A model generated the notes under the pieces. It worked only from the letters and a program-made list of their open reading frames with translations. It was not told the origin of the DNA and made no database searches. From NCBI RefSeq assembly GCF_916858675.1, contig NZ_CAKASM010000002.1, forward strand, positions 124,001-188,000: a DNA stretch of 64,000 nucleotides. The letters are read 5' to 3'. Position 1 is the stretch's first letter, and each line of letters begins with the position of its first letter. The position numbers and the translations under genes are program-made. Shown here piece after piece: positions 25,062 to 33,362 of the stretch. The DNA is from Sphingomonas sp. Leaf21. Lineage in GTDB: Bacteria; Pseudomonadota; Alphaproteobacteria; Sphingomonadales; Sphingomonadaceae.

Positions 25062-26285
25062 TTACAGCGCCGCCAGGTCGATCGCCCCGTCCTTGTCCAG
25101 CCACTGCCCCGCCTCGGGCATCGGATACTTCAACCCGGTGGCGCAGTTGAACAGCACCACGCGCTCGTCCTCATCGACCAGATTGTCGCGAACCGCCTGG
25201 TTATAGGCCGCCAGCGTCGCGCCGCCCTCGGGACACAGCAACAGTCCGTCCCGCTTCGCGCAATCCTCGACCGCCCTCAGGATCGCGGGGTCGCCCACCG
25301 CCAGCGCCGCGCCGCCCGATTCGCGCACCGCACGCAGGATCAGGAAGTCGCCGACCGCCTTTGGCACGCGGATGCCCGCCGCCACGGTGGCGGCATCCTC
25401 CCAGCGCTCGGCATGCTCCTCGCCCGCCTCATAGGCGCGGACGATGGGGGCGCAGCCGCTCGCCTGCACCGCATACATGCGCGGGCGCTTCGACCCGATC
25501 CAGCCCAGCCGCTCCATCTCGTCGAACGCCTTCCACATGCCGATCAGGCCGGTGCCGCCGCCGGTCGGGTAGAAGATCGCATCGGGCAGTTCCCAGCCGA
25601 GCTGCGCGGCCAGTTCCAGCCCCATCGTCTTCTTGCCCTCGATCCGGTAGGGTTCCTTCAACGTCGAGAAGTCGAACCAGCGTCCCTCCGCCGCACCCCG
25701 CCCGACGATCGCGCCGCACTCGTCGATCTGGCCGTTGACTCGCCAGACGCGCGCGCCCTGCGCGGCGATCTCGCGGACATTCACTTCCGGCGTTTCCTCG
25801 GGGCAGAGGATAACCGTCTCGATCCCGCACCGCGCGGCATAGGCGGCCAGCGCGGCGCCCGCATTGCCGTTGGTCGGCATGGCGATTCGGGTGACGCCCA
25901 GCTCGCGCGCCATCGCCACCGCCATGACCAGCCCGCGCGCCTTGAACGATCCGGTGGGCAGCCGCCCCTCGTCCTTGACCAGCACCGACCCGCCGCCCGA
26001 ACGGGGAATGGGGATCAACGGCGTCTCGATCTCCCCCAGCGAGACGATGCTGTCCGTATGCCGAACGGGCAGAAGCTCGCGCCAGCGCCACAGATCGGTT
26101 TCACGCCCCGCGATCGTCTCACGCGACACCGCCTTGCCAAGTGCCTCGAGATCGTAGCGCACCAGCAGCGGGCGGCCCGCCCGCGACAGGCCGTGGAGCC
26201 GGTCCGCCTCGTACCGCTCGCCGGTCAGCGAGCATTCGAGATGGGTGACGAAGGTGGGGCGGTCTTCGGTGAGGTTGCGATTCAT
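25062..26285 (-). CDS. thrC: Threonine synthase
   Basis: A 407-residue pyridoxal-phosphate enzyme that converts O-phosphohomoserine to threonine. The cofactor lysine is K115 in LPTGSFKARG, and the phosphate-binding glycine-rich loop is YPTGGGTGLIG. An N-terminal zinc-ribbon-like remnant (LECSLTGERYEADRL) resembles the plant/archaeal-type threonine synthases. Length and motifs are complete. It is on the minus strand, with the DUF2238 gene upstream 58 bases away, so the two may be cotranscribed. Diaminopropionate ammonia-lyase-like enzymes are a remote alternative. Confidence 0.88.
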   Translation of the reverse strand: MNRNLTEDRPTFVTHLECSLTGERYEADRLHGLSRAGRPLLVRYDLEALGKAVSRETIAGRETDLWRWRELLPVRHTDSIVSLGEIETPLIPIPRSGGGSVLVKDEGRLPTGSFKARGLVMAVAMARELGVTRIAMPTNGNAGAALAAYAARCGIETVILCPEETPEVNVREIAAQGARVWRVNGQIDECGAIVGRGAAEGRWFDFSTLKEPYRIEGKKTMGLELAAQLGWELPDAIFYPTGGGTGLIGMWKAFDEMERLGWIGSKRPRMYAVQASGCAPIVRAYEAGEEHAERWEDAATVAAGIRVPKAVGDFLILRAVRESGGAALAVGDPAILRAVEDCAKRDGLLLCPEGGATLAAYNQAVRDNLVDEDERVVLFNCATGLKYPMPEAGQWLDKDGAIDLAAL

Positions 26286-26343
26286 CCGGGCAGCCTATCG
26301 GCGGCGGTCGCCGGGCACCATAGCCTTGCGATAGCGGCCGAAT

Positions 26344-26973
26344 TCATGACGACCCGGTTTGCTTGCCCAGCCGCGCGATCTGTCGGTCATGCAAGCGTGA
26401 CAGCGTCAGGAGCGAGGTTGCCGCGCCGACCAGGCACATCAACATGTCCCACTGCGTATCCCAGGGATCGCCCTGCGTGCCGAGAAACTCGTCCGCGCCC
26501 TGGCCCAATGCCATCGCCGCGCCGAACTCGATCAGCTCGTAGGCGGCACTGACCGCCAGGCAGCAGGCGATGACGAGCATGGTCAGCAGGCGGCCGCGCG
26601 CCAGTCCGCCGCACCGGATCAGCGCTTCGCGAAAGACGATGGCGGGTACGAAGCCCTGCGCGAAATGCCCCAGCCGGTCATAGGGGTTGCGCGCCAGGTG
26701 AAGCCAGTCCTGCACCCAATGCCCGGCGGGCACGCGCGCATAGCTGTAGGCGCCGCCGAGCATCAGGATCAGCCCGTGGATCCCGACCAGCATCAGCGCC
26801 AGGCCGGTCAGCGGAAAGCGTCTTCGCAGGCCCCAGAGCAGCGGCATCACGATCAGGACCGGTGCGACCTCCATCCACCAGGTCGCCCGGTCGAACGGAT
26901 ACCGTCCCGAGGCGAGCAGTCCGGCCGCCCACACCGCGCCGAGCAGCGCCAGTCGTCGCGTCGTCCATTCCAT
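26344..26973 (-). CDS. DUF2238 (YjdF-like) inner membrane protein
   Basis: A 209-residue membrane protein with about six hydrophobic helices. The motifs NPYDRLGHFAQGF and SAAYELIEFGAA, and the block FLGTQGDPWDTQWDM, are characteristic of the DUF2238/YjdF family of unknown function; conserved Asp, His and Glu residues lie within or next to helices. ATG 26973 is chosen because it starts the first hydrophobic segment. It sits between thrC (downstream, same strand) and a divergent dienelactone hydrolase gene. Confidence 0.8.
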   Translation of the reverse strand: MEWTTRRLALLGAVWAAGLLASGRYPFDRATWWMEVAPVLIVMPLLWGLRRRFPLTGLALMLVGIHGLILMLGGAYSYARVPAGHWVQDWLHLARNPYDRLGHFAQGFVPAIVFREALIRCGGLARGRLLTMLVIACCLAVSAAYELIEFGAAMALGQGADEFLGTQGDPWDTQWDMLMCLVGAATSLLTLSRLHDRQIARLGKQTGSS

Positions 26974-27077
26974 GGCGGCAGGATAACGCCGCCCCCCGCG
27001 TCGACAACCCCACCCCAGCCGATTGCCCCCGCCCCGCCGCAATGCGAAGGACGGCGCTCAGCACAGGAAGGCGCGCC

Positions 27078-27827
27078 ATGATCATACGCAGCGACGAGTT
27101 CCAGGATGTCGAGGTGCCCGGCAGCGGCACGATGCGGATGCACCTGTTCCGCCCCGCGATCGAGGGACGCTTTCCGGGTATCATGCTGTTTTCCGAAATC
27201 TATCAGGTGACGGCCCCGATCCGGCGGCTGGCGGCGATGCTCGCGGGGCAGGGCTATGTCGTGGCGGTGCCCGAGGTCTATCACGAATATGAACCGGCGG
27301 GCACGGTGCTCGCCTATGACAAGCCGGGGACCGACCGGGGCAACGACCTGAAATTCACCAAGCCCGTCGCGGCCTATGATGCCGACGCGGCGGCGGGGCT
27401 GACGGCGCTCGCGGCGCATCCGGCGTGCAACGGACGGCTGGGGACGTTCGGCGTCTGTCTGGGCGGGCATCTCGCCTATCGCGCCGCGCTCGACCCGCGC
27501 GTTTCGGCGGCGGCCTGTTTCTACGCCACCGATATCCATTCGGGTACGCTGGGCGAGGGGCGGAGCGACGACAGCCTGGCACGCATGGACGAGTTGAAGG
27601 CCGAGACGATGTTCGTCTGGGGGCGGCAGGATCCGCACGTGCCCTTTGCCGGGCGGGAGGCGATCCGTGCCCGGCTCGAAAAGGTCGGCGCATCCTATGA
27701 ATGGCATGAAGTCGCCGGGCAGCACGCGTTCCTGCGCGACGAGGGGCCACGCTATGATCCGGCGCTGTTCCTCCAGGCGATGAGCTGGACGCTGGCGCTT
27801 TACGGGCGTGCCCTGCGAACCGCCTGA
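27078..27827 (+). CDS. Dienelactone hydrolase family protein
   Basis: A 249-residue alpha/beta hydrolase. The nucleophile is Cys127 in FGVCLGGHL, with Asp185 in GRQDPHVP and His216 in AGQHAFL, the Cys-Asp-His triad of dienelactone hydrolases; Glu40 (FSEIYQV) matches the glutamate that activates the cysteine. The enzyme opens cyclic ester bonds such as carboxymethylenebutenolide; no aromatic degradation genes lie nearby, so the natural substrate is open. ATG 27078 follows GGAAGG at 27066-27071. It is complete and monocistronic. Confidence 0.87.
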   Translation: MIIRSDEFQDVEVPGSGTMRMHLFRPAIEGRFPGIMLFSEIYQVTAPIRRLAAMLAGQGYVVAVPEVYHEYEPAGTVLAYDKPGTDRGNDLKFTKPVAAYDADAAAGLTALAAHPACNGRLGTFGVCLGGHLAYRAALDPRVSAAACFYATDIHSGTLGEGRSDDSLARMDELKAETMFVWGRQDPHVPFAGREAIRARLEKVGASYEWHEVAGQHAFLRDEGPRYDPALFLQAMSWTLALYGRALRTA

Positions 27828-27900
27828 GGCTCGGCGGCCTCGGTTAAAACCTTTGCTTTTCTCAACCGCGTTTGCCGAAGTTTAACGCATACTGACCATT

Positions 27901-28509
27901 ATGGGCGGGAAAGAGACTCGCCCAGCCATGTTGTTCATGCCCTTTCCCCGCCGACGGACCGGCCCGCGCCGTCCCATTCTCTCCGATCGGCGGGGTGCGA
28001 CGGTCGTCGAGTTCGCGCTGGTCGCCACGCCGTTCGTCGCGCTGCTGCTCGCCATCCTTCAGGCCAGCCTGGCCTTTCTCGCGCAGGAATCGCTGGAAAG
28101 TGCGGTCGAGATCGCGGCGCGCAGCGTCATCACGGGACAGGCACAGGCCAGCGATATCCAGGGCGGCGGGACCGGCATGACCAAGGCGCAGCTCGCCGAA
28201 CGCTTTCGTCAGCAGGCATGCGCCGCGCTGCCCAGCTTCATGGCCTGCTCGCGCCTGTACGTCGACGTGAAGAGCGCGACGACCGGATCGGGGCTGGGCG
28301 GCAATGCCATGGCGCTGACCTTCGATGCCAGCGGAAAGCCGACCAACAGCTTTTCCTATGATCTCGGCTCGCAAGGATCGATGGTGATGATCCGCTTCAT
28401 CTATCTGTGGCCGATGCAGGTCGCGCCCAACGCCGACCTCACCGCGCGCGGGACCGGGCAGACGGTGCTGATGGCGACGTCGGTGTCCAAGTCGGAGGCC
28501 TTTTCGTGA
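27901..28509 (+). CDS. TadE-like pilus/secretion protein, first of three
   Basis: A 202-residue protein with the TadE signature RRGATVVEFALVATPF, a single N-terminal hydrophobic helix (about 35-60) and an extracytoplasmic remainder. TadE and TadF pseudopilins accompany Flp-type pili; the helix is processed like a prepilin. An alternative start is ATG 27928. The stop overlaps the GTG start of the next gene (GTGA), so the three genes form one operon. A low-GC leader (27840-27895) with GGTTAAAACC precedes it and probably contains the promoter. Confidence 0.75.
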   Translation: MGGKETRPAMLFMPFPRRRTGPRRPILSDRRGATVVEFALVATPFVALLLAILQASLAFLAQESLESAVEIAARSVITGQAQASDIQGGGTGMTKAQLAERFRQQACAALPSFMACSRLYVDVKSATTGSGLGGNAMALTFDASGKPTNSFSYDLGSQGSMVMIRFIYLWPMQVAPNADLTARGTGQTVLMATSVSKSEAFS

Positions 28510-29054
28510 TCCGCCGTCCTTGGCCTCCCGGCATGGTCTGGCGCGACACGCGCGGCGTCGCGATGGTCGAATTCGCGCTGCTCCTGCCGGTGATGCTCGT
28601 CCTCTATCTCGGCGGCGTGCAGCTTCAGGACGGCATCGCCTGCAACCGCAAGGTGACGATCGCGGCGCGTGCGGCGGGCGACCTGATCGCGCAGAATACG
28701 ACCGGCAAGATCTCGGCGAGCGAGGTCGACGACAATCTCCAGGTCGCGACCCAGGTGCTGCTCCCCTATGCCGCGAGCAATGCGACGGTGCGCGTGACCG
28801 AGGTCGGCACGATGAACAATGTCAGCACCGTGATGTGGAGCCGAGGGCTCAACACCGCGGCGAACAAGCGCGGCAGCGTCGTCACGCTTCCCGCTGCGAT
28901 GCGGATCAACGGCACCTATTTCCTGCTCGCCGAAGTCACCTACGCCTACACCCCGCCGAGCGCCTTCGGCGCGATCGGTCCCCTGATGCTGAAGGACTCG
29001 ATCTATATGATTCCGCGCAACAGCGATCAGATCGACTGCTCGGACTGCCTGTGA
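28506..29054 (+). CDS. TadE-like protein, second of three
   Basis: A 182-residue TadE-family protein with TRGVAMVEFALLLPVMLVLYL as its helix (signature split around residue 13-33). The start is most likely GTG 28506, overlapping the previous stop by four bases; ATG 28533 is the alternative. The remaining region is predicted exported, with a Cys pair at the C-terminus (CSDC). The stop overlaps the next ATG by one base. A minor pseudopilin role beside the TadG-like protein is likely. Confidence 0.75.
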   Translation: MIRRPWPPGMVWRDTRGVAMVEFALLLPVMLVLYLGGVQLQDGIACNRKVTIAARAAGDLIAQNTTGKISASEVDDNLQVATQVLLPYAASNATVRVTEVGTMNNVSTVMWSRGLNTAANKRGSVVTLPAAMRINGTYFLLAEVTYAYTPPSAFGAIGPLMLKDSIYMIPRNSDQIDCSDCL

Positions 29055-30373
29055 TGACGCGCCATCCGCTTCGCGCGATCCTGTCGCTGCTGCGTCAGCG
29101 TCGCGGCAACGTCATGATGATGTTCGCGCTCGCGCTGCCGGTGCTGACCTTCGCGATCGGCATGGGCGTCGACTATGCCCGCGCGATGAAGGCGCAGACC
29201 AAGCTCAATGCGGTCGCGGACGCGGCGGCGCTCGCGGCGGTCAGCAAGATGGCGATGCAGGCCCCCGATGCGCTGGCCACCGTCTATGCGCAGCAATTCT
29301 TCATGCTGCAATCGGCGGGGCTGACCGGGTCCGGCGACGTCACGCTGACCGGCCTGTCGATCCAGTCCCCGACCGACGCCAATGGCCGCCGGACCGCGAC
29401 GGTGAGCTATGTCGCCAAGTCGAACAACGCCTTCGCGCGCATCCTGGGCATGAACACCCTGACCATATCGGGCAGGTCGGCGACGACCAACGCGATCGCG
29501 CCCGATATCGACTTCTACATGCTGCTCGACGTGTCCGGGTCGATGGCGTTACCGACCACCAGCGCCGGGCTGGCCAAGGTCGCGGCTAGCAATAGCAAGA
29601 GCTGCAAATTCGCCTGTCATTCGACGAACGACCTGAACGGCAGGGATGCCAATGGCAAGATGACCGACCTCTACGGCGTCGCCAAATCCTATGGTCTGAC
29701 CCTGCGTATCGACGACGAAGGGACGGCGGTATCGAAGCTGACGGCCAACGCGACCAATACGTCGAGCAAGAACGGCGCCGACTATCGCATCACGATCGCG
29801 TCGTTCCGGGGGCGGGGGGGCTATTCCGTTCTTCAGCCCAAGACTGCCAACATGGCACTGGCAGCGCAACAGACCGCCAACCTCACGCCGTCGCTATACT
29901 ATAGCAATGGCTGTCCGACAAAGGCCTGCCAGCCGACCGAGGTCGGCTATAACGACCAGGATACCGGCAGCAGCGATGCGATGGACAATATGAACGCCAC
30001 CATCAATACGCCGGGCACGGGGATCAACAATGCCACGCCGCAAGCGGTGTTGTTCATCATCACCGACGGGATGCGCGACGAATATCGTCCAGGCGGGCGA
30101 CCTGAGGTCGCCTTCGACACCACCAAATGCGACATGATCAAGAATCGCGGCGTGCGTATCGCGGTGCTCTATACCGAATATCTGCCCGAATCGATGGACG
30201 GGGATTCCTGGTCGCAAACCAATGTGAAGCCCGTGCTCTACAAGGTCGAACCCGCGCTACAGGCCTGCGCCTCGCCCGGCCTATATACCAAGGTCACGAC
30301 CGACCAGGACATCTACACCGCGCTCGACGCGCTGTTCCAGAACGCCGTGGCGACCGCGCGCATCACCAACTGA
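29054..30373 (+). CDS. TadG-like protein with von Willebrand A domain
   Basis: A 439-residue protein. An N-terminal Tad-type helix (RRGNVMMMFALALPVLTF, about 16-36) anchors it, and a TadE-like spacer runs to about residue 145. The von Willebrand factor A domain begins with the metal-ion site D159-V-S161-G-S163 and includes LFIITDGMRDEY further on. Cysteine pairs (for example SCKFAC, CPTKAC) suggest disulfides outside the cytoplasm. TadG-type proteins act with Flp pili in adhesion. It is the last gene of the three-gene operon and is followed by a convergent ABC-F gene. Confidence 0.8.
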   Translation: MTRHPLRAILSLLRQRRGNVMMMFALALPVLTFAIGMGVDYARAMKAQTKLNAVADAAALAAVSKMAMQAPDALATVYAQQFFMLQSAGLTGSGDVTLTGLSIQSPTDANGRRTATVSYVAKSNNAFARILGMNTLTISGRSATTNAIAPDIDFYMLLDVSGSMALPTTSAGLAKVAASNSKSCKFACHSTNDLNGRDANGKMTDLYGVAKSYGLTLRIDDEGTAVSKLTANATNTSSKNGADYRITIASFRGRGGYSVLQPKTANMALAAQQTANLTPSLYYSNGCPTKACQPTEVGYNDQDTGSSDAMDNMNATINTPGTGINNATPQAVLFIITDGMRDEYRPGGRPEVAFDTTKCDMIKNRGVRIAVLYTEYLPESMDGDSWSQTNVKPVLYKVEPALQACASPGLYTKVTTDQDIYTALDALFQNAVATARITN

Positions 30374-30403
30374 CGCACGGGGCGGCACGTGGGCGCGGCG
30401 GGA

Positions 30404-32188
30404 TCAGCCCGCCAGCGCCTCCACCTGCTCGGCCAGTTCCAGCCAGCGCATCTCGGCCTCGTCCTTTTCGTCGCGCGCCTTTTCGATCGCCTTCATCAGC
30501 CGGTCGAACTGGCCCGGATCCTTGGCATAGAGATCGGGATCGGCCAGCTTGGCCTCGTCGCGCGCGATCCCGGCCTCCAGCTCCTCGATCCGCTTGGGCA
30601 GCAGTTCATAGTCGCGCTGATCCTTGTAGCTCAGCTTGGTCCGCGCCTGGACCGGGGCGGGGGGCGTCGGCGTCGTCTTGGCCGGGGCCTTGCGCGCCTC
30701 GGCGGGCTGCTTGCGCTTGGCGACCCAGTCGGCATAGCCGCCCGCCACCACATCGACCGTGCCCGAACCGTCCAGCCCCAGGGTGACCGTCACCGTGCGG
30801 TCGAGGAAGTCGCGGTCATGGCTGACGATCAGGACGGTGCCGTCATAGTCGCCGATCACCTCCTGCAACAGGTCGAGCGTCTCGAGATCGAGGTCGTTGG
30901 TCGGTTCGTCCAGGACCAGCAGGTTGGATTCGCGCGCGAATTCCCGCGCCAGCAACAGCCGCGACCGCTCGCCGCCCGACAGCGTCCCGATCTTCGCCTC
31001 GGCCAGCGAAGGATCGAACAGGAATTCCTTCAGATAGCCGTGGATATGCTTGCGCGTGCCCCGCACGTCGATCCAGTCGCCGCCATCCGCGAGCACCTCG
31101 CGCACGCGCTTTTCGGGTGCCATCAGCTTGCGCTGCTGATCGATGATGACGCCGTCCAGCGTCTTGGCGAGGAAGACCGTGCCTTCATCGGGCTGAATCT
31201 CACCGGTCAGCAGCTTGAGCAACGTCGTCTTGCCCGCGCCGTTCGCGCCGACCAGCCCGATCCGGTCGCCGCGCGTGACCTTCAGGCTCAGGTCCTTGAT
31301 GATCGTGCGGTCGCCGTAGCGCTTGGTGACATGCTCGGCCTTGATGACCTCCTTGGTCTTCACATCGTCCGACGCGATGCCGAGCTTGGCCGCGCCCTGC
31401 GGCCCGATCATCGCGGCGCGGCTGGCGCGCATCTGGACCAGCTTTTCCAGGCGGCCCTGGTTGCGCTTGCGGCGCGCGGTGACGCCGCGGTGGAGCCAAT
31501 GCTCTTCGATCTTGAGCTTGGCGTCGAGCTTCTCGGCGGCGCGCTGTTCCTCGGCATAGACCTGCTCGGTCCATGCATCGAAGCCGCCGAAGCCGACCTC
31601 GTTGCGGCGCATCTGCCCGCGATCGAGCCACAGGGTCGACTTGGTCAGGCGGGTCAGGAAGGTGCGGTCATGGCTGATGACGACGAACGCGCCGGTGAAG
31701 CGCTTCAGCCAGTCCTCCAGCCATTCGATCGCGGCGAGGTCGAGATGGTTGGTCGGCTCGTCGAGCAACAGCACGTCGGGGTTCATCGCCAGCGCGCGGA
31801 CGATCGCCGCGCGGCGCTTCTCGCCGCCGCTCGCGGTCGAGGCGTCGCGGGTCAGGTCGATGCCGAGCTGTCCGGCGATAGCGTCGGCCTCGTAGCTTTC
31901 CGGCGCACCCTCGCCCGACAGGACATAGTCCATCAGCGTGGCGCAACCCGTCAGGTCGGGATCCTGCTCCAGATAGACGACATGCGTGCCCGGCACGATC
32001 ATCCGCCGTCCCTCGTCGGAATCGACGATCCCGGCGATCAGCTTGAGCAGGGTCGACTTGCCGGCACCGTTGCGCCCGATCAGCGCCAGCCGGTCGCGCG
32101 GACCGATATGGATGTCGAGATGCCGGAAGAGCCAGCCCGAGCCTTGTACGAGGCCCAGGTCTTCGTAGGAAAGAACGGGTGCTGCCAT
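30404..32188 (-). CDS. uup: ABC-F family ATPase (Uup-like)
   Basis: A 594-residue soluble protein with two ATP-binding cassettes and no membrane segments. The first has Walker A GRNGAGKS at 38-45 and signature SGGEKRRA; the second has GANGAGKTT and signature LSGGERSRLL. A linker (about 230-300) rich in Arg/Lys joins them, and a coiled-coil tail of about 80 residues (QRDYELLPKRIEELEAGI onward) is the Uup-type C-terminal DNA/RNA-binding module. ABC-F proteins act on stalled ribosomes; Uup also affects transposon excision. Start 32188 is chosen because MAAPVLSYEDL begins the domain. Confidence 0.87.
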   Translation of the reverse strand: MAAPVLSYEDLGLVQGSGWLFRHLDIHIGPRDRLALIGRNGAGKSTLLKLIAGIVDSDEGRRMIVPGTHVVYLEQDPDLTGCATLMDYVLSGEGAPESYEADAIAGQLGIDLTRDASTASGGEKRRAAIVRALAMNPDVLLLDEPTNHLDLAAIEWLEDWLKRFTGAFVVISHDRTFLTRLTKSTLWLDRGQMRRNEVGFGGFDAWTEQVYAEEQRAAEKLDAKLKIEEHWLHRGVTARRKRNQGRLEKLVQMRASRAAMIGPQGAAKLGIASDDVKTKEVIKAEHVTKRYGDRTIIKDLSLKVTRGDRIGLVGANGAGKTTLLKLLTGEIQPDEGTVFLAKTLDGVIIDQQRKLMAPEKRVREVLADGGDWIDVRGTRKHIHGYLKEFLFDPSLAEAKIGTLSGGERSRLLLAREFARESNLLVLDEPTNDLDLETLDLLQEVIGDYDGTVLIVSHDRDFLDRTVTVTLGLDGSGTVDVVAGGYADWVAKRKQPAEARKAPAKTTPTPPAPVQARTKLSYKDQRDYELLPKRIEELEAGIARDEAKLADPDLYAKDPGQFDRLMKAIEKARDEKDEAEMRWLELAEQVEALAG

Positions 32189-32301
32189 GATGAAGCAGCA
32201 GTTAGGCGTCCATGGGGAACCCGGCAAGCGGCTCACGCGCTGTCGCGCCGCTGTATGATCCATTCAGAGGCTGTTCAACGGTATCCCGCTATGCCAATTT
32301 C

Positions 32302-32619
32302 ATGTCGATGACCGTTCTTCTGGCTCTGCTCGCCGCACCGCTGGGTTCGCCGCCGATGATCGAGCCACCGATGGGAATGGCCTCCGATCAGCGTCGCGGC
32401 GACCAGATGCGCGCGTTCCAGGCCCGCAAGGAAGGCAATCTGTCGCTGCGCGAGATCGAGCAGCGGGTCGTGCCCACCATGCGCGATTCGCAATATATCG
32501 GTTTCGACTATGATGCCGGGGCGCAGATTTACACGCTGAAGTTCCTGCGCAATGGCACGGTCATCTGGGTGGAAGTGGACGGTCGTACCGGTAAGATCAT
32601 CGGGCGGACCGACGGCTGA
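32302..32619 (+). CDS. Small exported PepSY-like protein
   Basis: A 105-residue protein with a short hydrophobic N-terminus (MSMTVLLALLAAPLGS) that may be a signal peptide. The C-terminal part, YDAGAQIYTLKFLRNGTVIWVEVDGRTGKIIG, matches the PepSY pattern ending in V-D-x-x-T-G. PepSY domains often modulate proteases or sensor kinases. It lies 39 bases before a response regulator and kinase, so it is probably a periplasmic modulator of that system (inference). ATG 32308 is an alternative start. Confidence 0.75.
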   Translation: MSMTVLLALLAAPLGSPPMIEPPMGMASDQRRGDQMRAFQARKEGNLSLREIEQRVVPTMRDSQYIGFDYDAGAQIYTLKFLRNGTVIWVEVDGRTGKIIGRTDG

Positions 32620-32658
32620 TCGCCGCCGCTTTCGTCGAAGGGGAATAGGAGTTTTGCG

Positions 32659-33336
32659 ATGCGCGTTCTGATCGTCGAGGACGAGCCCAATCTCGGCCAG
32701 CAGCTCAAGTCCACGCTGGAGGGCGCGGGCTATGCCATCGATCTCGCCACCGATGGCGAGGAGGGGCATTTCCTGGGCTCGACCGAAAGCTATGACGCGA
32801 TCGTCCTCGATCTGGGCTTGCCCGAGATCGACGGGCTGACCGTGCTCGACCGCTGGCGCAAGGAGGGGAAGGTGACCCCGGTGCTCGTCCTGACCGCGCG
32901 CGACAGCTGGTCGGACAAGGTGGCGGGGCTGGACGCGGGGGCGGACGATTATGTCGCCAAGCCCTTCCAGACCGAGGAGCTGATCGCCCGCCTCCGCGCG
33001 CTGATCCGCCGTGCCAGCGGCAACGCCTCGTCCGAACTGACCGCGGGCGACGTCCGCCTCGACACCCGTTCGGGCAAGGTCACGCGCGCGGGCGAGCCGG
33101 TCAAGCTGACCGCGCAGGAATATAAGCTGCTCAGCTATCTGCTCCACCACAAGGGCAAGGTGGTCAGCCGTACCGAGCTGATCGAGCATATCTACGACCA
33201 GGATTTCGACCGCGATTCGAACACGATCGAGGTGTTCGTGACGCGCATCCGCAAGAAGCTGGGCCAGGATGTGATCACCACCATCCGCGGGCTGGGCTAT
33301 AGCCTCGACGATCCGGCGGCGGGCGCGGTCGCCTGA
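32659..33336 (+). CDS. OmpR/PhoB-family response regulator
   Basis: A 225-residue regulator with receiver domain (1-118; phospho-acceptor Asp51 in IVLDLGLPEI, acid pair Glu7-Asp8, Lys in YVAKPF) and a winged-helix DNA-binding domain (about 130-222, with LTAQEYKLLSYLLHH and TIRGLGYSL). ATG 32659 follows AATAGGAG at 32645-32652. It lies between the PepSY gene and its cognate kinase, as in PhoP-PhoQ-like systems. The DNA target is not evident. Confidence 0.93.
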   Translation: MRVLIVEDEPNLGQQLKSTLEGAGYAIDLATDGEEGHFLGSTESYDAIVLDLGLPEIDGLTVLDRWRKEGKVTPVLVLTARDSWSDKVAGLDAGADDYVAKPFQTEELIARLRALIRRASGNASSELTAGDVRLDTRSGKVTRAGEPVKLTAQEYKLLSYLLHHKGKVVSRTELIEHIYDQDFDRDSNTIEVFVTRIRKKLGQDVITTIRGLGYSLDDPAAGAVA

Positions 33337-33362
33337 ACGCCGGCCCGAATGCTGGAACGCCG

